Shown one piece after another: positions 25,901-35,343 of a DNA stretch of 64,000 nt. The translations under genes were made by a program, and so were the position numbers. Source of the stretch: Pohlia nutans (lineage: Eukaryota > Streptophyta > Bryopsida > Bryales > Mniaceae). Under the pieces are notes generated by a model. The model ran no database searches. It saw only the letters and a program-made list of their open reading frames with translations, and was not told the DNA's origin. Where the stretch lies: NCBI GenBank assembly GCA_022496805.1, contig CM040088.1, positions 20,429,001-20,493,000 on the forward strand, given 5' to 3'. Numbering within the stretch: position 1 is the stretch's first letter; each line of letters begins with the position of its first letter.

Positions 25901-27242
25901 AGCTATGATATTTTTAGTCACTGTGCAGTACATGCAGGTACGAAGAAAGGAAAGCCATTAGTGATTTTTCCACCAACCTGAGTCTTTTGTAGGAACCTCG
26001 AGCTCAGGAGGCACACAAGGCTCCTGACGATCCACGCTGCGGTGTGCACTGCAAAACCTGTGATATACAAAGCCACACTCATGTGAATGTTCCAATCGAC
26101 AATCTTGGTTTGAACACAGAAAGTACTTGGAAACTGCAAATGTTATCTAGAGTTACAAACATGTACAGATCAATCATCAGTGGAGAATAGCTGAAAATAT
26201 ATTCCAAACAGACCATAGAATTCAATGTTTCTAAAGAACCCATTTCGGTACTCTGGAACCGGGAAGAATATGATATCCTAATTATCACATTACCCTATCT
26301 CTTGCCAAGCCTCTGGATCTCCACAGTCACAGCACCCTCCTGACTCACTGTGATACATTACTGCGTTCATAGAGATTGTGTCAGTTGTTATAAACCAATA
26401 TCACATGAATCTCTCAACGCATATAAGGTAAGCTATCCTCTTTGTACTTTCGGAAGTCACCCTATTTGTGCTACTAGGAGCATACATATCAAAAATTTAA
26501 AAATGTAAGACACTGATACATAGTGAACACAAAGTGGCACAAATACGACAATTTACCTTAACGGTACTATGAAAAGGACTGATTGTCAACAATTTGAACA
26601 TTATACATGTGAGAGGCGGTCACAAGAAAGAAACTAACCGTAATCATGCATTTTATGTTCCCCCTTCACAAAACAACCCTTACAAATGGCACTGCAAAAG
26701 CACTGGATGTCAGAAAAAAGACTATTCGACTTGACAAGCGTAGTCCATCACTCATGAATTGCAACCCTAAAATTTGAAACTACCTGTTACCTCTCAAGAA
26801 TCAATGAAACAATTCAGTCGTAATTTGTTCACCCCATTACCAAAAGACATCTTGTTGCTTGCACATAAGTAACCAGAATAGTGAGAAATTGATGCCGACA
26901 AGAAGGGTATCAAAATGTGGCTCTGCGTAATCTCAACGTGCATGTTCGAAGTATCTAAGGCATCAACAAATGATTGGTGTAAGAGCACAAACAGAGAGAG
27001 AGAATGGCAAACCTGGCGTCGTTGACTTGGCATGTTCGGCACCGATACGCAACAGTGCCTCTTGTCCACACCGTGGTGCACTGGGCTTGCCCACTGGACT
27101 GCAAAAACTCCAGGTACTGCAAGAACGACGACATGTGCACGGGACACATGAGGCGTTCGTGCATGCGCAGCTTCTCCTCCGCATCCTCGGGAGTGAAGCA
27201 ATATGGCCACCTCGCATACTCATACGATGAGAAACTACTCAT
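10903..27242 (-). CDS. PRT6: UBR-box/RING N-recognin E3 ubiquitin ligase (PRT6-like), at least 44 exons
   Basis: Cytosolic/nuclear E3 of the N-degron pathway, recognising basic N-terminal residues and so controlling, for example, ERF-VII stability (family knowledge). Joined exons give about 1,726 residues. The UBR box spans about 55-125: VAYRCRTC, AICKGCFVKGEHKMHDY, then GGCCDCGDPEAW and GFCSAHR, with all Cys/His positions present. The middle contains the UBR blocks FLNDTSSNTPMSLHIPLHR and LALMEHPLRIMVWMAQ. The RING-H2 is split over four exons: CAFC (971-974), HVRCCGHQMHQECF (1050-1062) and CPIC (1095-1098). The UBR C-terminal region shows PAICLVCG, IGIFLLMHSTQLVLIRGN and MAPSLYLDQHG, ending in a 21-nt last exon (WLDSLV). 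No ClpS-like domain was seen, as expected of PRT6. It is shorter than I recall for Arabidopsis PRT6 (about 2,000 aa). One splice junction (13957 exon to 12594 exon) is unresolved, and upstream exons cannot be excluded. Confidence 0.88.
11512..11992. mobile_element. T2-family MITE copies (two adjacent, truncated) with a 67-bp tandem duplication
   Basis: Two copies of the T2 family in reverse orientation (about 11512-11800 and 11815-11992). Recognised by the series AGCATTTTWAAGTAGGT, ATGCAATGTTCTTCACT, a GGTCCCATCTG block and CAATATGATC. Neither ends in the full GGGGTTAA. They sit in a PRT6 intron. The first includes the perfect duplication 11661-11727 / 11728-11794. Confidence 0.75.
11661..11794 (+). 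repeat. Perfect 67-bp tandem duplication
   Basis: 11661-11727 and 11728-11794 appear identical base for base, starting TCAATTGAATTGATCATTTG. The lack of differences points to a very recent duplication or to an assembly artefact. Confidence 0.9.
13213..13390 (+). repeat. GGGAACACR minisatellite (9-bp unit) in a PRT6 intron
   Basis: About 18 imperfect 9-bp units such as GGGAACACA, GGGGACACG and GAGGAACAC, interrupted at about 13305-13335. It lies between the exons ending near 13854 and starting at 12594. It creates long open frames on both strands that are period artefacts, not genes. Confidence 0.9.
13577..13779 (+). mobile_element. T2-family TTAA MITE
   Basis: Starts TTAACCCCAAGGATTCACGG and ends GGTCCTTTAGGGGTTAA, so TTAA lies at both ends. 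The interior has the family blocks GGGACCAAATTCTATAT and a GAACATTGCACGTGTTTGT-type stretch. Intronic in PRT6. Confidence 0.82.
14352..14486 (+). mobile_element. T2-family fragment
   Basis: Contains ACCAAGGATTAAAAAAGACC and the ACTGGAATCAGTAAAGAACA block followed by CATTGCATGTGTTGGTCAAA. The right end is missing. It lies directly 3' of the PRT6 exon ending at 14486. Confidence 0.65.
14776..15160 (-). mobile_element. Two T2-family copies, reverse orientation
   Basis: Two tandem, truncated copies at about 14776-14985 and 14996-15160. Each has a GTAGGTCCTGTATGGACTT block, CAACATATG, CTCTTCACTAATTCY and GCACAATATGATCGATTGAA. Both are in the PRT6 intron between exons 14683 and 15207. Confidence 0.75.
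15166..15192 (+). repeat. Interstitial telomere-type repeat (TTTAGGG)n
   Basis: About three and a half TTTAGGG units, immediately beside the exon that ends at 15207 and next to a T2 element. This is the plant telomere motif; on the other strand it reads as the AAACCCTAA telo-box. Confidence 0.85.
16560..16690 (-). mobile_element. T2-family copy, internally deleted
   Basis: Has AGCATTTTTGAGTAGGTCAT, ACACATGCAATG and CCATGAATCCTTGGTCCTTT; the middle of the element is missing. The right end reads TAGGTGTTGAA, a diverged form of TAGGGGTTAA. Intronic in PRT6. Confidence 0.7.
17149..17250 (-). repeat. Triplicated splice-donor segment (33, 33, 36 bp)
   Basis: Three units: 17149-17181, 17182-17214 and 17215-17250. 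Each ends, on the gene strand, with the GAAGGTAATG-type donor used by the exon 17324-17249. All three donors have the same phase and the sequence between them has no in-frame stop. Confidence 0.88.
17734..17896 (-). mobile_element. T2-family copy
   Basis: Reads TAGTAGGTCCTATGTGGAGT, CACATGCAATGTTCTTCACT, ATATAAAATTTGGTCCCGAT, CCATGAATC-like (ATCATGAATCCTCGGTCC) and TAGGGGTTGAA. PRT6 intron. Confidence 0.75.
18426..18634 (-). mobile_element. T2-family copy, nearly complete
   Basis: Contains GAGTAGGTCCTATGTGGAGT, CACATGCAATATTCTTCACT, ACCATGAATCCTTGGTCCTC and ends TAGGGGTTAA. Reverse orientation, PRT6 intron. Confidence 0.8.
19262..19289 (+). repeat. Interstitial telomere-type repeat (CCCTAAA)n
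   Basis: Three to four units of AAACCCT in the PRT6 intron between exons 19348 and 19228. It is the opposite strand orientation to the tract at 15166. Confidence 0.85.
19689..19819. repeat. ~130-bp repeat shared with a TPC1 intron (copy 1)
   Basis: Begins TCTGAACTCGTTATTATCAC, contains TTTCCACATGCCAAGT, and ends GTGATATAAAAGAGTTCTGA. The same blocks in the same order occur at about 45066-45196 in a TPC1 intron. Here it abuts the PRT6 exon 19959-19826. The ends are not clear inverted repeats. Confidence 0.75.
22135..22372 (+). mobile_element. T2-family TTAA MITE, near full length
   Basis: Left end CTAAACCCCCAAAGGACCAA, right end TTGGTCCTTTTGGGGTTAA; about 238 bp. These ends are inverted copies of each other. 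The interior includes GGGACCAAATTTTATATCAC and CATTGCATGTGTTGGTCAAA. PRT6 intron between exons 22498 and 22090. This copy best shows the family structure. Confidence 0.85.
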
Positions 27243-27410
27243 CTCGTACTACAATTCCACCGACCACGACCACCACGCATACTCCTCGTAACAGACACAG
27301 ACACAGCGAAAGCCAACTACTACAGGAGTTCCGATGCCCAAGCTATCAAACCACCCCCGTCGAAGATACCAAACCAAAAAGCGTGAGAATTCAAAAAGCG
27401 TGAAGAAGAA

Positions 27411-27451
<41 letters not shown>

Positions 27452-27847
27452 AAAGGACGTTGTTGTGGTTTTCTACGGAGGAGAAGAGCTTGAAGACAAG
27501 TCAGATCCACTCTTAAGGTTCTTCAACCCTGAACCTCCTCCTCGAGAACGAGGAGCCTCCGTGTGACAATAATAATAATAATACATATCCACAAGTTACG
27601 AAACCCTCGTTGTTCCTTGCCATGAACGAATCAACCCTGAAAGAGGAATCATCTTCCCGATGTTGAATATTGCTTCGATTCTTGCACACAAGTAACAAAC
27701 GTCACCCCCTACCCAAGCTTCCACCTTTGGTTGGGCTAGCCACCCAAGCCACACAAGCTCCCATCTTTGCAGGAAAAAAGGCATGCACCAACTTGCACTA
27801 TGACGACAAGCAACCCCAAATTTTACCGACAGCGACCCTTCGCCAAA
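27243..27847 (-). promoter_or_regulatory. 5' flank of PRT6 with a GAAA microsatellite
   Basis: Upstream region of the minus-strand PRT6-like gene. It contains the tract GAAG/GAAA at about 27402-27454 (separate entry). An in-frame TAG lies two codons before the chosen ATG at 27242; it could also be a splice acceptor, in which case coding exons upstream would be possible. Confidence 0.4.
27402..27454 (+). repeat. (GAAA)n microsatellite
   Basis: A few GAA units followed by about ten GAAA units. It lies about 160-210 bp upstream of the PRT6 start, so it is probably in the leader or promoter. Confidence 0.9.
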
Positions 27848-28155
27848 CTAAACTAGTGCGAAGGTGTTAGCCGGATCTGCAGTGCAAACGCCCCCCTCAC
27901 ACGAGTGAAGAATCTCGGCTGCATAACTGAGCACAGATGAGTAGAGCGTACTTTTGAGAAATGATGTTGTAGCTCTGTCTGTAAGTGAAAAGTTGATCTT
28001 AGTCGTCTCTTCTCTACTCCATGAGTGTGTGATGCACATGGCATCAAATTCGGGAAGGCAGAGTCGGTAAAACAGGCCCTCAAGCGGTTGATTTTGATGT
28101 TACAGACAGTGCACCAGTTTTGTTGAATTCCCCCATTTTGATGAGTGAATGGCAT
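27848..28155 (-). other. Possible coding exon or gene fragment upstream of PRT6
   Basis: On the minus strand a frame reads EGLLFYR-type sequence: GLFYRLCLPEFDAMCITHSW, then EETTKINFSLTDRATTSFLK and STLYSSVLSYAAEILHSC, before a stop at about 27848. The composition looks protein-like and a good GTGAGG donor follows LHS. I do not recognise the family. It could be an upstream PRT6 exon, a different small gene, or a pseudogene piece. An overlapping 100-residue frame from 28155 looks less protein-like. Confidence 0.3.
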
Positions 28156-28632
28156 CGGAAGAAAAGAGATGGAGAACAGACTTTACCTAGTGTAGGTCGG
28201 TTTTGCTCGAGGTCCCACGTGACATAAGAATTAGATACCGTACTTGACGGAAAGTCTGATTCAACGCTAGTTTTCTTTCTAAGTGGAAAAGAGCATTAGG
28301 CTACTGTAGTTCACTACCAGGCACGGCGGAAAATAATTCTAAAATAGACGAAATTAAATTATTTTTCAAAGAAAAAATTTGTAAGGGAAAAATGGATTTC
28401 ATAGAATATTCATTTTGTCGAAGTTTATTTTAGAAAATAATTAAATATTCGGCAAAAAGGTGAAGAACTTGGTAATAAACTACATTATTTCATAATATAT
28501 TTTTAGTGTTTTGGTTGGATATTTGTTCCAACCAACAATGCCAACTACTCTCTAATAGCCTTGGTTTAACTCATAAACATCTTTTCCTCATTTACAAAGA
28601 AAAGAGTATTTTTGAGCTTTAACCTTAAAATA
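28156..28632. other. Intergenic, no gene seen
   Basis: Becomes strongly AT-rich after about 28330. No recognised element. Confidence 0.4.
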
Positions 28633-28850
28633 CATTAAAAAAAAATTTGGGGTCTCTAAGAGATCTTGAGATGTGATCTCATGTGAATAGGAAAAATATT
28701 ATTTATTTAGATAAAATAATACTTTTCAATACTATTTAAAAAATAAATAAAATAAAATAAAATAATTATTTTTCTATTTTTTGCATGAGATCTGTTGATG
28801 CATATCTCAAATGAAAGGGGCCTCTTGAAGACCCCAAATTTTTTCTAATG
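28633..28850. mobile_element. MITE with ~27-bp inverted ends and TA flanks
   Basis: The left end is CATTA, an A-run and ATTTGGGGTCTCTAAGAG; the right end is CTCTTGAAGACCCCAAATTT, a T-run and TAATG. TA is found on both sides (28631-28632, 28851-28852). No coding capacity. Confidence 0.8.
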
Positions 28851-30156
28851 TAGAAGTAATTAACATTCTAAAAAAATTAATGTACGTACATACTATTCTT
28901 GTCATGTATGACGCTTGAAAAAAACACTAAAAAAAAACTAAAAAAAAACCTTCATTATTAACAAAAATAATCTTCATTATTAGTTACATTTTATAATGCA
29001 TCTTTGCAATTCTCCAAATCTGAAAAGAGTTGTGGCAAAATCCAGGTAGTTACCACCTCTCCCTCGTTGAAACTACCAGTTTAACCATAATATGAGATTG
29101 ATTGATTCCTGGAGAACAATGACAGGGATTAAGGTAGGTGTGCCAATTTCCACCCAGCACCTTAAACCGCTCACTAGACCTATCCAAGCAAGAGGTACAT
29201 TATAGCTTCCAACCTCAAATTTCTATGTAATCATGGTGTACATTTTAGGATGAGTGGTTTTGGGTACACCTATGAGTTCCCCTTCCAAAATTCATAACTA
29301 ATTCAATATTAATCCAAAATTAATTATTCCAATTGGTCCAATTTCCTAAATACTTTGCACATCTTCCAAGATTGATTCCCTTAATAACTCCCCAATGAGC
29401 CTGACAAATCTGAAATTTGTGCGGTTTCTGGGCCACCTACCTTACGTCACAACGGTACACAAAGTTCTGTCACCATAGTACAGACAGTCAAGGAAGCTAC
29501 AGAAGTATTGAATAAAACAAAAACAAAACAGAAAAGACAAGGAATGATGCACTGTAACTTGCATCCACCACCAGAAGTAAAGGTGCCGTGCACCATTCCC
29601 ACTGTTGGCTCCGCACCGGCGTTTCGGTAAGCTTAGCACGGAGTTCCGGAATGCAGACTGAGTCGTGTCTGATACGACCATTGAAAGGTTGAGAATAGAC
29701 AAGAGATGGGGAAGGAGGGCAAAAGGAGGAAACGCCGGAGATGGAAATCCCACTGCTCCACGAGATCCAGGAGTGACTGAGATTCACCCCGCCGGCCTTT
29801 CGTGCCTGTAACAATTCCTGAGTGGGGGGGCCGCCCGCTTGGCCGCTTTCATCGATGTCTATGAAATCATTGTTTCGAAACTACTGCTGCTCCAGGCTTC
29901 ACTGATGTCTTCATTTCTCTGTCTCCCTGGACGTCAGTCAGTCAGTAGGAGTCCCGTTTTAGTTAGTTTTTCTAGACAGTTTTACTCTTTTGACAGACTG
30001 GAAAGCGGCTCCTGAAATTGCTGCTGCACAATCACAGAATATTGCATGCAGGACTGGCCATGCCGGACGGACATCAATTGCCAGCATGCTCACCCTACGC
30101 CTCTATTCACTCACTCTTTTACAGAATCTTTTGGACGAATCTTTTTTAGATGTTCA
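28851..30156. other. Intergenic; includes a GC-richer patch at 29440-29840
   Basis: Mostly AT-rich. The 29440-29840 patch is clearly richer in G+C and contains overlapping open frames on minus (29442-29814) that I cannot match to any family. It might be the remains of a gene or a promoter; no splice structure could be built. Confidence 0.35.
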
Positions 30157-30535
30157 TATTTCCGTCCAAATTTCAGGTTTGCATGGTTAGGTCTGTGAAA
30201 GAAAAAGTTTATTATTTTTGGATGCACCGCAAAGCTCGTGCAAAGGCATCCCAAAAAAAAAAAAAACACATTTTTTGAATATGTCTACAATTTTCTGTGA
30301 ATTTCTAATTCTAAAAGCGTAGACTGGCCATTACTCGTGCATAGGGTTTGTGCTTTATCCACAGGTTGGATTCTCAAAATCAGCCAATAAAAGAGCAATT
30401 TTTAGAGTGCTTCTTGGATGCTTTTTCAAACTTGGCCGGGCAGTTTTAAGGACCCAGCCCCGAAATGTAGGGGTCAACATTGGGACCCGCGCGGAATTCA
30501 GCACACTTACCTTACGCGTTATGTTTTCTCTATGC
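30157..30535 (+). repeat. Dispersed ~380-bp repeat, copy 1
   Basis: Shares ordered blocks with 43067-43460: TTTCAGGTTTGCAT, AAGTTTAT.ATTTTTGGATG, TGCAAAGGCATCCCAAAAAA, TACAATTTTCT.TGAATTT, AGGTTGGATTCT and GGGACCCAGCCC. No coding frame is kept. Neither copy has obvious terminal inverted repeats. It could be a transposon fragment or an old segmental duplication. Confidence 0.75.
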
Positions 30536-30689
30536 GGTTAGAAATCACTCACACTCTAGAGAAATTCGTAAAGTTGTGAAATCTAAGGCTTCCAGTAAAA
30601 AATTTGGTTCACAGGACAATAAAAGTAGGAGTGTCGGGTTCTAAAAATAAAAACCGGATGAGTTATATTTCCGGATGTTAAACTTGGGT

Positions 30690-30880
30690 GACTGGGTTTG
30701 ATCTTGTGTCAAGGCGCGCCACCAAGTATGGCTACGGAGCCTGTACAATAATAAACCACATGACCGGATTGTAGCCACCACCGAGGATTGAACCTTTGGA
30801 CCTCGTGGCCCCAAGAGCCTCATGGGCTTCTAATCCTAACCCGGCACACCTCTCTTGAGCTTGTGTCAATGGGTTTTCGG
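30690..30880 (-). repeat. SINE-like repeat (single copy here)
   Basis: On the minus strand it reads GCCGGGTTAGGATTAGAAGC and then AGGTCCAAAGGTTCAATCCT. The GGTTCAATCC element resembles a tRNA-type B box and the spacing suits a tRNA-derived head. There is no second copy in the window, so the call is tentative. Confidence 0.4.
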
Positions 30881-31539
30881 ATATCCGTAATATAGAGGAT
30901 AGGGGATGCAACTCTAGATGGTTGATCTAGAGACTTTACAAATTTCTCTTCTGGCTAGGGAAAATGGATGGGACTGGGTTGGTGAATAATTTATTTGGCC
31001 TGTGACACTGGATAATCCACTAAAAACCGGGGCCCTCAAAATCACTCTTGCTAGTGTATCTTCTCTTCTTAATTGCGCGTGATAATTGTACAATCCATGC
31101 GTGGTGACTTGTGAGTGGCTCACTAACTATTTTCAAGAGTCTAATTGAGTGATGTTGGTAGAGGAACTACATGGTGAGGTCTGACTTTTTGGATGACCTT
31201 CAAAGTACAATTTAGTGTGCTAGTGTAGATGTTTTAACGTAGGAGCATCCAATTCCGATAATATTTAGACCATGCAATCATTTTATAATGCAAATTTAGG
31301 TACATCATAGGATCCTTATTGTATGTTGACCAAAATGATAAGCTGTCTATGGTTTACCTAGATTTTCATTCTGGAATGACTATTGTGCCTTAATTCAGTT
31401 GGAATTGGAAAACGTTGATGTATTTTATGTTTGCTATGTGTCTACCATCTCATTCCCTCCCCATCTCTTGTTCATCTACTTTGTTTATGTTGTTGGATGA
31501 AGCTAAAAGGTATACCTAACACATGCTATTGCGCACTCA

Positions 31540-31735
31540 GAGATTCCACCATATGGACGCTAGTGTCGTATGGAGGAGCTTCTCTAGCATTGGGGAGGTT
31601 CAAAGTTCAAATCTCTCTGACAATGCAAAGCGTTTTGATTGATCAAAAAGAAAGACAGGAAAAACTTGTTTTTGCAGCCTTTTAAGCTAAAAAAACCAAT
31701 TCTTCCATGTCTTTCCTCTTGTGAATCTTTTTACT
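31540..31735 (+). mobile_element. SINE-like element S1, copy 1
   Basis: Blocks AGGAGCTTCTCTAGCATTGG and then AGGTTCAAAGTTCAAATCTC resemble A- and B-box parts of a tRNA-derived promoter. It ends with CTTTTAAGCTAAAAAAACCA followed by a T/C-rich tail. A clear second copy lies on the minus strand at 58660-58850. Confidence 0.65.
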
Positions 31736-32039
31736 TGACTATAAAGATAATTCTCATACCTTAGTCTACATGCCTCCATGATGCCAAATTTGCAAGATAT
31801 ATTGATGTCACAAACTCACAATAAATCCTTCTAAATCAAGTTGCTATTATGATTAGCAGGTTTGTCAATAATTAATAGCTTGGAGACTTGTGTTCATACA
31901 CATGACAATCTAACATTTATTTCAGATTGTGCAATAATGTGAGATACATGATGTGTGTGTGTGGGAGAGGGATAAATTAGCGAGATGAAAATTTCCTGCA
32001 TTCATAAGTAAATTTTGAATCAGGGTATAGATGCTCTAA

Positions 32040-32399
32040 AGGCCGCTTTATACTAGGAGATAGAGCCGTGTTGATGTGTAAATGGGCTCAAATCTTCGCT
32101 TCTCATTGGTTGAAAGCCTGAAATTGGGTCTAATCCCTTTATACTAGGAGTCAAGCCCAACACAACTAAAACATCTTTTACACTAAACCAACAAGTTCTT
32201 ACACGGGCCCAACTCCATTCATTGGGTCCACCAAATATGGAGGCCCAAACATTGGGTTTGGGTCCGAGTGCACATTTCATTAAAACTCTAATCGAATTAC
32301 ATTGAATGTTTGAGACCGAGCCCAAGACTAATATAGATTGATTTTCTATTGAATTAGGCCCAATAACAACGGGCATGACTCCCAAGTGTAAAGCGGCCC
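32040..32399. mobile_element. MITE with GGCCGCTTTAYACT ends
   Basis: The left end AGGCCGCTTTATACTAGGAG pairs with the right end CTCCCAAGTGTAAAGCGGCC. About 360 bp, rich in GGGCCCA-type words inside. A related element follows immediately. Confidence 0.75.
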
Positions 32400-32402
32400 A
32401 AA

Positions 32403-32720
32403 AGGGCTGCTTTACGTGAAGGCCAAAGCCATTTCACTTGAAATAGTAGCTCAAGCCAAGAAGGGAGGGAGCTCTAACATGGCTCCAAGGGAAGTGAATT
32501 AGGATTTTATTTTTGTCAACCCAATTCTCTTCCTTGGAGCCATGTCAGATTATGTTTTTAGCACATTTGAATATAATTTCAACCCATTAGAATATGAATT
32601 TTAGGGAATAGCCTTGATTCCATCATGCAAAGGCTTTGGGGTTGATTTTGTGCATTACACCAATAACATACAAGGATTCATGCTCCAAATTGGCATTGGT
32701 TCATCATGTAAAGCGGCCCT
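32403..32720. mobile_element. Second MITE of the GGCCGCTTTA family
   Basis: The left end AGGGCTGCTTTACGTGAAGG pairs with the right end CATCATGTAAAGCGGCCCT. Only three bases separate it from the preceding element. Confidence 0.7.
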
Positions 32721-32734
32721 AATTCTTCAAAGAC

Positions 32735-32896
32735 TACTCCATTGTCCCATCATAAAGGTGTGGACCATGAAAATAAACAACTTAACTAGTCTAATGGTGT
32801 GGACCCTAAGCACAATGGTGTGGGCTTGAGCCAGTAGGAGTAGTAGTTCGAACAAGAACCTTAATGTAGGAGAGATTCACAAGGCGTTGGGGAAGC
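32735..32896 (+). repeat. Dispersed repeat family R1, copy 2
   Basis: Plus-strand copy of the sequence at 3165-3360, with GGTGTGGACCCTAAGCACAA, TTGAGCCAGTAGGAGTAGTA and ACCTTAATGTAGGAGAGATT. It ends where the first T1 element begins. Confidence 0.65.
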
Positions 32897-33464
32897 TTAA
32901 CCCCTAACTCACCGCTCTCCAAATTCAACAATTTTGTAAAGATGCGTCATAAAATGCAACCAAGAGGGATATTTTGAACTTGATGTATGAATAAAAGTTG
33001 TACATTAGAAATTTTAGATTCTATCCATACAATTAGATCTGCGATTGCTCTCACCAATGTTTTTGCATAAAATTTGAAACTTGAAATTCAAAAATATTTT
33101 GTAATTCAATTACGAATAACATATTGACAATATATGGATGAAATTTGTTGTGATGGGTTGAATGTAATACTCTAAGTGTAGTGATATTTGGAGATTTTTT
33201 GGTTGCTTGATTTTATGACTTAATTTTTTCAAGAGCAGTTTTAGACTGAAATCATTTAAATTTTTGGGAATCATTCCAACATGAAAAGAGGCATAATTGA
33301 TTCACAAATCATCCCTTTTCTAATCAGATCACACATGCATGAAGCTATCTTGCCATAGAATTTTGCTGTATTTTTTCCTTGCAAAAAGTGCATGAGGGAT
33401 GAGAAATCGTGGATGAAATATTTACATCATTCAAAAAATGGACGATTGGTCCTTTAGGAGTTAA
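32897..33464 (+). mobile_element. T1-family TTAA element, copy 1 (~568 bp)
   Basis: Bordered by TTAACCCCTAACTCACC and GGTCCTTTAGGAGTTAA. The interior landmarks shared by all T1 copies are a GATGCRTYATAAAATGCAAC block, AAAAGTTGTACATTA, TCTAAGTGTAGTGAT and GCATGAAGCTAWCTT. No coding capacity is evident. Confidence 0.85.
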
Positions 33465-33686
33465 CCCCTAAAAACCATAGGAGTATTGGACAAAACATAG
33501 ATGTGTTATAAGATGTGCCTTCTATATGTTTGATGAAGTTTGGTTCAATAAAAAAAAAAGGGGGAACATCTCTGCAAATTATCCAGACAATCAAACTTCC
33601 AAAAAAGACTTTAGAATTTTTTTTAATGAATTTAAAAGCATTAACGTTTGAAATATTTTATAAATTATAATTTTCTTTTTTAGAGT

Positions 33687-34263
33687 TTAACCCTTAACTA
33701 CCCAACCATGCATATTTTGCATGATGTACGGAATCAAACTCCAATTTCTCATCCATCATGCACTTTTTGCAGTAAATTTTTCTTAGTGAATTTTTTTATG
33801 GGAAGTTAGCTTCATGCATGTGTGATCTGATTAGAGAGGGGATGATTTGTGAAACTTTATGCCTCATTTTATGTTGTAGTGTTTCACCAAAAAATTCGAA
33901 GATTTTAGTCTAAAAGTGCTCTTGAAAAAAAAAACTCATAAAAGTAAGCAATCAAAAAATCTCCAAAAATCACTACACTTAGAGTATTACATTTTAACCC
34001 ATCACAACAAATTTCATCCACAAATTGTCAATATCTTATTCGTAATCAAATTACAAAATAATTTTGAATTTTATATTCCAAAATTTATAGAAAAATATTG
34101 GTGAAAGCAATCGCAGATCTAACCATATAGATAGAATCTAAAATTCATAGTGTACAACTTTTATTTATACATCAAGTTCAAAATATTCATTTTAGTTGCA
34201 TTTTATGATTCATCTTTTCAAAACTGCCCAAACTGGACAAGGGTGAGGACGTTTAGGGGTTAA
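33687..34263 (-). mobile_element. T1-family TTAA element, copy 2, inverted (~577 bp)
   Basis: Begins TTAACCCTTAACTACCC and ends GGACGTTTAGGGGTTAA. All landmarks of the family are present in reverse order and on the opposite strand. Confidence 0.85.
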
Positions 34264-34732
34264 AATTTAGCATGATTAGTGAAAATTGGTTTATCTATTG
34301 TAAAATTTAGAAAAGCAAAAGAGATGATGAAAGGAACACCATTACTTTCTCCAAATAGCAAATTTTACAACACTAAGACAATGTTGAGGTGATCCACTTT
34401 GAAAATTTCTCCCTGGTGGAGTTTAGCTAAGATTGGCATAATTCAAATTGCGTTGGAAAGTAGACTTGATTTAGTAATTTAAAATATTTTTTTGTTTCGC
34501 AAATTTTTTTTATTTTTTTTGTTCCGGGTCTCTTGGGAACTTAGGTGTGAATATGGGAGAGGAGTAAAACTGTAGACCGGCTACGTTATGTGTTCATTGT
34601 AGCTGGGGCCCAGTGCTATCCAATTCTGAAGTAACGAAGTCAGCTGAAAGAGATCAAAGATGCTCTCTCCCATAAACTTATCAGCCAGATCTGGTTCTCA
34701 CTTACTGGGAAATGCAACCGACCCAGCTTCTT
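34264..34732. other. Intergenic spacer, no gene seen
   Basis: No repeat or coding structure recognised. Confidence 0.35.
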
Positions 34733-35343
34733 AGAGCATCTCCACTTGTACACGCTAGAGATGACTCGCTGAAATTATTCATTTACATTTGAAGAGCCCT
34801 TGCACTTACACTTTCCCGCCCTTGCACGCCTCTCACACATCAAAAGTGCACATCAAATAGTCAATGGACCAATTACAAGTAGAATGTGGGGATACAGTCA
34901 ACTAAACAGTGATTTGAAAGGCCATTTCTTAGAGCAGCTCCACTGCAGCCCTCCCAGAGTCTCTCACACTCCAGAACTAGATGAAAAGTGCCAAGGGCCC
35001 TTCCAAAATGCCTCTTGACTCTCAATCCTAGCGTGTCAAGAAATGACCCTTCAAATCACTATTTAGTTGACTATATCCCCACATTCTACTTGTGATTGGT
35101 CCATTGATTATTTGATGTGCACTTTTGATATGTGAGAGGCATGCAAGGGTGGGGGAGTGTAAGTGCAAGGGCTCTTCAAATGTAAATGAATAATTTCAAC
35201 GAGTCACCTCTAGCGTGTAGGAGTGGGGATGCTCTTAACACGCTAGGATTGAGAGTCAAGAGGCATTTTTGAAGAGCCCTTGGCACTTTTCATCTAGTTC
35301 TGGAGTGTGAGAGACTCTGGGAGGGCAGGGGTGGAGCTGCTCT
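34733..35343. mobile_element. Tourist-like MITE nested in an inverted copy of itself
   Basis: The inner element, 34931-35237, runs from GAGCAGCTCCACTGCAGCCC to GAGTGGGGATGCTC. The outer element is the reverse complement of the inner one and is split into 34733-34930 and 35238-35343. TTA appears on both sides of the inner insertion. Three-base TTA/TAA duplications and GAGCATCTCCAC-type ends point to PIF/Harbinger (Tourist). No coding capacity. Confidence 0.82.

Larger units (their letters stand above)
10903..27242 (-). other. PRT6: Exon map of the PRT6-like gene
   Basis: Exons in transcription order: 27242-27013, 26691-26639, 26360-26294, 26057-25978, 25662-25538, 25351-25271, 24800-24735, 24547-24370, 24277-24169, 24017-23972, 23782-23660, 23450-23373, 23167-23018, 22831-22661, 22498-22448, 22090-22008, 21848-21752, 21550-21482, 21168-21133, 20981-20919, 20806-20720, 20608-20510, 20332-20228, 19959-19826, 19517-19348, 19228-19116, 18907-18825, 18345-18162, 17686-17450, 17324-17249, 16985-16771, 16496-16434, 16186-16000, 15841-15207, 14683-14486, 14323-14275, 13957 to about 13854 (donor uncertain), 12594-12511, 12390-12335, 12187-12087, 11489-11380, 11204-11151, 11064-11005, 10923-10903. 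Each boundary was set by reading AG and GT (or GC) sites and checking that the frame carries over. Introns after 25538 and 23018 use GC donors. Confidence 0.8.
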
